Below, piece after piece: positions 61,027 to 64,000 of a DNA stretch of 64,000 nucleotides. Source of the DNA: Cyanoderma ruficeps (Eukaryota; Chordata; Aves; Passeriformes; Timaliidae); NCBI GenBank assembly GCA_008694505.1, contig VZDJ01000116.1:19705716-19769715 (forward strand), in the 5' to 3' direction. A program made the position numbers and the translations under genes. Numbering within the stretch: the stretch's first letter is position 1; every line of letters begins with the position of its first letter. Below the pieces are notes generated by a model, which saw only the letters and a list, made by a program, of their open reading frames with translations, did not search any database and had not been told where the DNA came from.

Positions 61027-64000
61027 TGAATACTGGAGGATATCAGTGTGGGAAACTCTATATTACGCCTGCTGCTGTTTATCCTCTGCCTGTTTTGAGA
61101 GGGAGAATTTCTGACAGCGCCGAAGGTCCCACTCATGTGTCCCTGTCTCAGGAGCATCCTCTTTGCAAGACTAAATAAATTTACTCTCTGCATTTCAGCC
61201 ATAGTTTTGTGGTTGCTCTGGTCACCTGCTTGTGTCTATTCACAACCCAGGGTATTTGAATTAATTTCTGTCCTCTCAATAATCTGTGAAACAGTAGGAG
61301 GGAAATAAATATCTACTTTGAGTGCATTTATCATGGGCCCATCCTTTTCCAAGCAGTTCAAATAACTCCTAAAGTGAAGATCTTGCACTTTAGAATAATG
61401 ACGTGGCTCAGACAGTAGATGGAATGAGTAAAGCAATAAGCATCTCATGCAAGAGAATCTGTCCCATCAAACACGTGCCATCTGCACAGAGGATGAGGCT
61501 TCAGCTTTATTTTCTCATTAACTCTCCTTACAGCAGCAATGAATATGAAGCTGGAGCAAAAACATTGTTGACTGACACAAGGAGGGTATGGGTTCAACTA
61601 TGCAGCCATGCCCCTTACGAACTTCTGGAACCTGAATCTTATGGAAAACAACTGAAGAATCTGGTAATATAAACATAAATACGTGGTATAAATCCATGCA
61701 CAAGAAATTATCTTCAAGCATCAAAACAAGGATTGTCTTCCATATGGTTCCTGACTCATCAGGAAAAAATGGTGATATCAGAAAATCAGGCTACCACTCC
61801 AGAATGATATAGTTTTCAAAATAGGCGGTCAGTTAAATATCAAACTGCCTCAAAGATTAATGTGTTGGAACAGCAAATTTAAATGACACATCTAGATTTG
61901 GGAATATCAGAAAGGTTAAGTTTCTTTGGTAGAACTGTTTTGTCATTTCCAAACATATCTTTCCTAAATATGCATTTATCAGCTTTGTACAGATTCTTCA
62001 GTTTTTATACCCACACACATATGCATGCACACAAGTCAGAGAAGAAAGAAAAGCTTATTCCTACATGTCTCAAATATTAGAGAAAATAAAATGGTGACAG
62101 TTCAGAATCTTCCAGGAAGAAAAAAATCAGTTTCTGCTTCAACATAGCATTAGATCAGCATCTGGCCCTCCTCTATGGAAGCAATTAATAATTCCCAACA
62201 GAAGATCACTTCAATTTCCTCCTAGACTTCACTAACATAAAGACCAGAACTGTCAAAATTTAATTTTTTTTTTTTGTAAGATCTTTCCTTCAGACGTTTG
62301 GAACTAAAAGCCACATGGGCTATACCAAACACTAATTTGTCACAGCCCTTCATTTACATAGATGGGTGAACTCTGCCTCCCTGAGCCTATCCACTTTTCC
62401 TAGTGAGTTCCTAGAACTCTTAAAAAATGCCTCATGATACAAAAATACCCAGATAGCTGTGCAATAGAAATACTTGGGTAGATAATTCAGTTACTATCAG
62501 AATTGCTTCTCAATTTAATCTTTTGTGATGATTTCCATGAAACATCTGGGAATCTTTAAATTTCTTTCCTCAGGCATTGAAATTCAATTGATCACCTACT
62601 GTTTTAAAAGAACTAATCTAATGTTGTGATTAGTTAAAAATCTTTTAGAGGAAAGAATTGAAACAGAAATAGATTGAAAACATTGTGGCATCTGTAGGAA
62701 TTAATGCAAACTTGCTTCACCTGTCTGTGATTCCTAATTGAATTCTGTATGAAGAAGGTTGTAACCTTTCTTCCAGCACCTGATGGAAATATTTTGTATC
62801 TTTGTCCTACCTTCAAGATCAAGACACTCACCTTCTGGCTCATGACTCAATAGTGAATAATAAGGGGAATGAGTTATGAACCCAGAGTAGCTGGCTTGAC
62901 TAATTAATTCTGGTTTTAAAGTGCTCCAAATGTGGAAGGGGGCAGGGAGTGAGAGAGGGACATTGGAGGAAGATGGAGAAAGGAAATGCAAGGAAAACAC
63001 TGTTTTGCTTTTTGGGGGATCAAAATGGGTTTATGGTGCATATGATGTACACATTTAAGCTTCCTTGTGGGGACTAATATATTACTGCTTTGGAAATGAG
63101 GTAAGAGAAATCTTAAGAGGTCCTGAAGGGTCTTGTGGAGGGAAAAAGCAAAGAGATGATTATACTCACTTCTGATATGAGTGATAAAAAAATAATGTTC
63201 ATTGTCAAAAAATCTCCAGCTGCTTAACCAGTTTAAAATTTTTAGGCCTGTGCATGGCTAATAATACTTGTCAATAGGATGTCTTCTCCTACGTATGAAG
63301 GTTTTATGAGCAGTGAAGAGTAATCTTTTTAACACTAAAAATGAAGACCACAATTCCCTCTTCACTGCTGGCCATGATTCATGCATTTAAGTCCTGCTCC
63401 AGAAGCATAAACTGAGCTCCCAGGACACTGTCACTGACACGCTCAAATGCTTCTCAAAATGGTTTCAGCCACTTCAGGCCATTGTTTTTTAAGGCTACAG
63501 ATAGAACAAAGTGGACCTGGGTGAAATACCTGTCCAGCTTTGCCCACAGAACATTTAGGCTTCTTTAGCTTCCATCAGAACACATATCAACTTATTCCAA
63601 AGCTGAATTGGATTTGCCTGATTGCTTTGTTCTTTTTGCCCCATAACTCAGAATGCAGAGCACTAGAGATGCAAGGCCAGCTTTTTCCTACGTCTTTCTC
63701 CGAAGTTTGTGTGGGTGAGGTTGCTTTAGTGCAGAACAATTCATTGGTAATGAAAAACCTTGGTCCAAGTTTTGCATGAGTGCTACCCAAACAGCACTGG
63801 TTTTGGTGTGGGTTGTTTGTTTGTTTGTTTGGGGTTTTTGAGTTTATCATTTGTTTTGGATTTTTGAGGAGAAGGGACTAAAAGAGGAACATAACAATAG
63901 AAATCAAAGCAATTTAGAGGGGATTTTTCCAGCTGGTCCTCAGAACCACATCAGGGATGCTTCTGATAGCAAAGTGTGCAGCAGGCTGAGGTGCTTACAT
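61027..64000. other. Non-coding unique sequence, no gene recognised
   Basis: AT-rich unique sequence. A 22-bp perfectly alternating purine-pyrimidine run is at 62012-62033, a T11 run at 62265-62275 and a (TTTG)n tract at 63813-63830. Frames are 89 codons or fewer. No gene, RNA or transposon could be supported. Confidence 0.55.
63813..63830 (+). repeat. (TTTG)n microsatellite
   Basis: TTGT/TTTG tetranucleotide run of about four and a half units, flanked by GGTTTTGGTGTGGG upstream and GGGGTTTTTG downstream. Confidence 0.88.

Noticed and set aside
1..64000. Bacterial-type systems (operons, CRISPR, prophage, toxin-antitoxin)
   Set aside because: Composition, stop density, microsatellites and CR1 fragments show vertebrate nuclear DNA; nothing prokaryotic or viral is recognisable.

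Overview
This window reads as vertebrate, most probably avian, nuclear DNA with no gene I can support. It is AT-leaning and poor in CpG, and stop codons are dense in all six frames. It carries short microsatellites and very few interspersed repeats. Two fragments match the 3' end of CR1, the dominant LINE of birds and other sauropsids. One is an antisense copy at 3206-3408, with the typical run from the tail repeat through the 'GATCATCAAGTCCAACC'-like and 'AACCATGTCCCTAAG'-like stretches. The other is a short sense copy at about 37019-37104. This LINE content and the low repeat density suggest a bird; I cannot name the species or the locus.

Layout. 1-9.1 kb is unique sequence with the antisense CR1 and a (TTTTG)n tract. 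9101-9316 is a C-rich 14-bp minisatellite followed by a small CpG-rich patch. 9.4-24.2 kb is unique sequence with a (GT)n and a (GA)n tract and several blocks that look like candidate conserved enhancers. One of these (20755-20774) holds a perfect inverted pair of forkhead-type motifs. 24.26-24.33 kb holds a tandemly duplicated AP-1/NF-E2-type motif. 29.2-30.5 kb has AT/GT-rich simple repeats and a (CAGA)n tract. 35.6-36.5 kb has a spaced 24-bp near-repeat. 44.1-48.8 kb has trinucleotide repeats and a hairpin. 52-57 kb has more candidate regulatory sequence and two sizeable stem-loop or palindrome structures. 59.7-61.0 kb contains a 45-bp perfect inverted match whose arms lie about 1.2 kb apart. 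The remainder, to 64 kb, is unremarkable.

The window is best read as a gene desert or a piece of a very large intron. The open frames present are short. The longest is about 179 codons, and none resembles a protein family I recognise. I found no tRNA or rRNA gene, no CRISPR array, no operon and no promoter with clear core elements. What is biologically interesting is non-coding: candidate cis-regulatory blocks, unstable repeats and inverted repeats. Conservation cannot be judged from one sequence, so the regulatory calls are low-confidence inferences from motif content.
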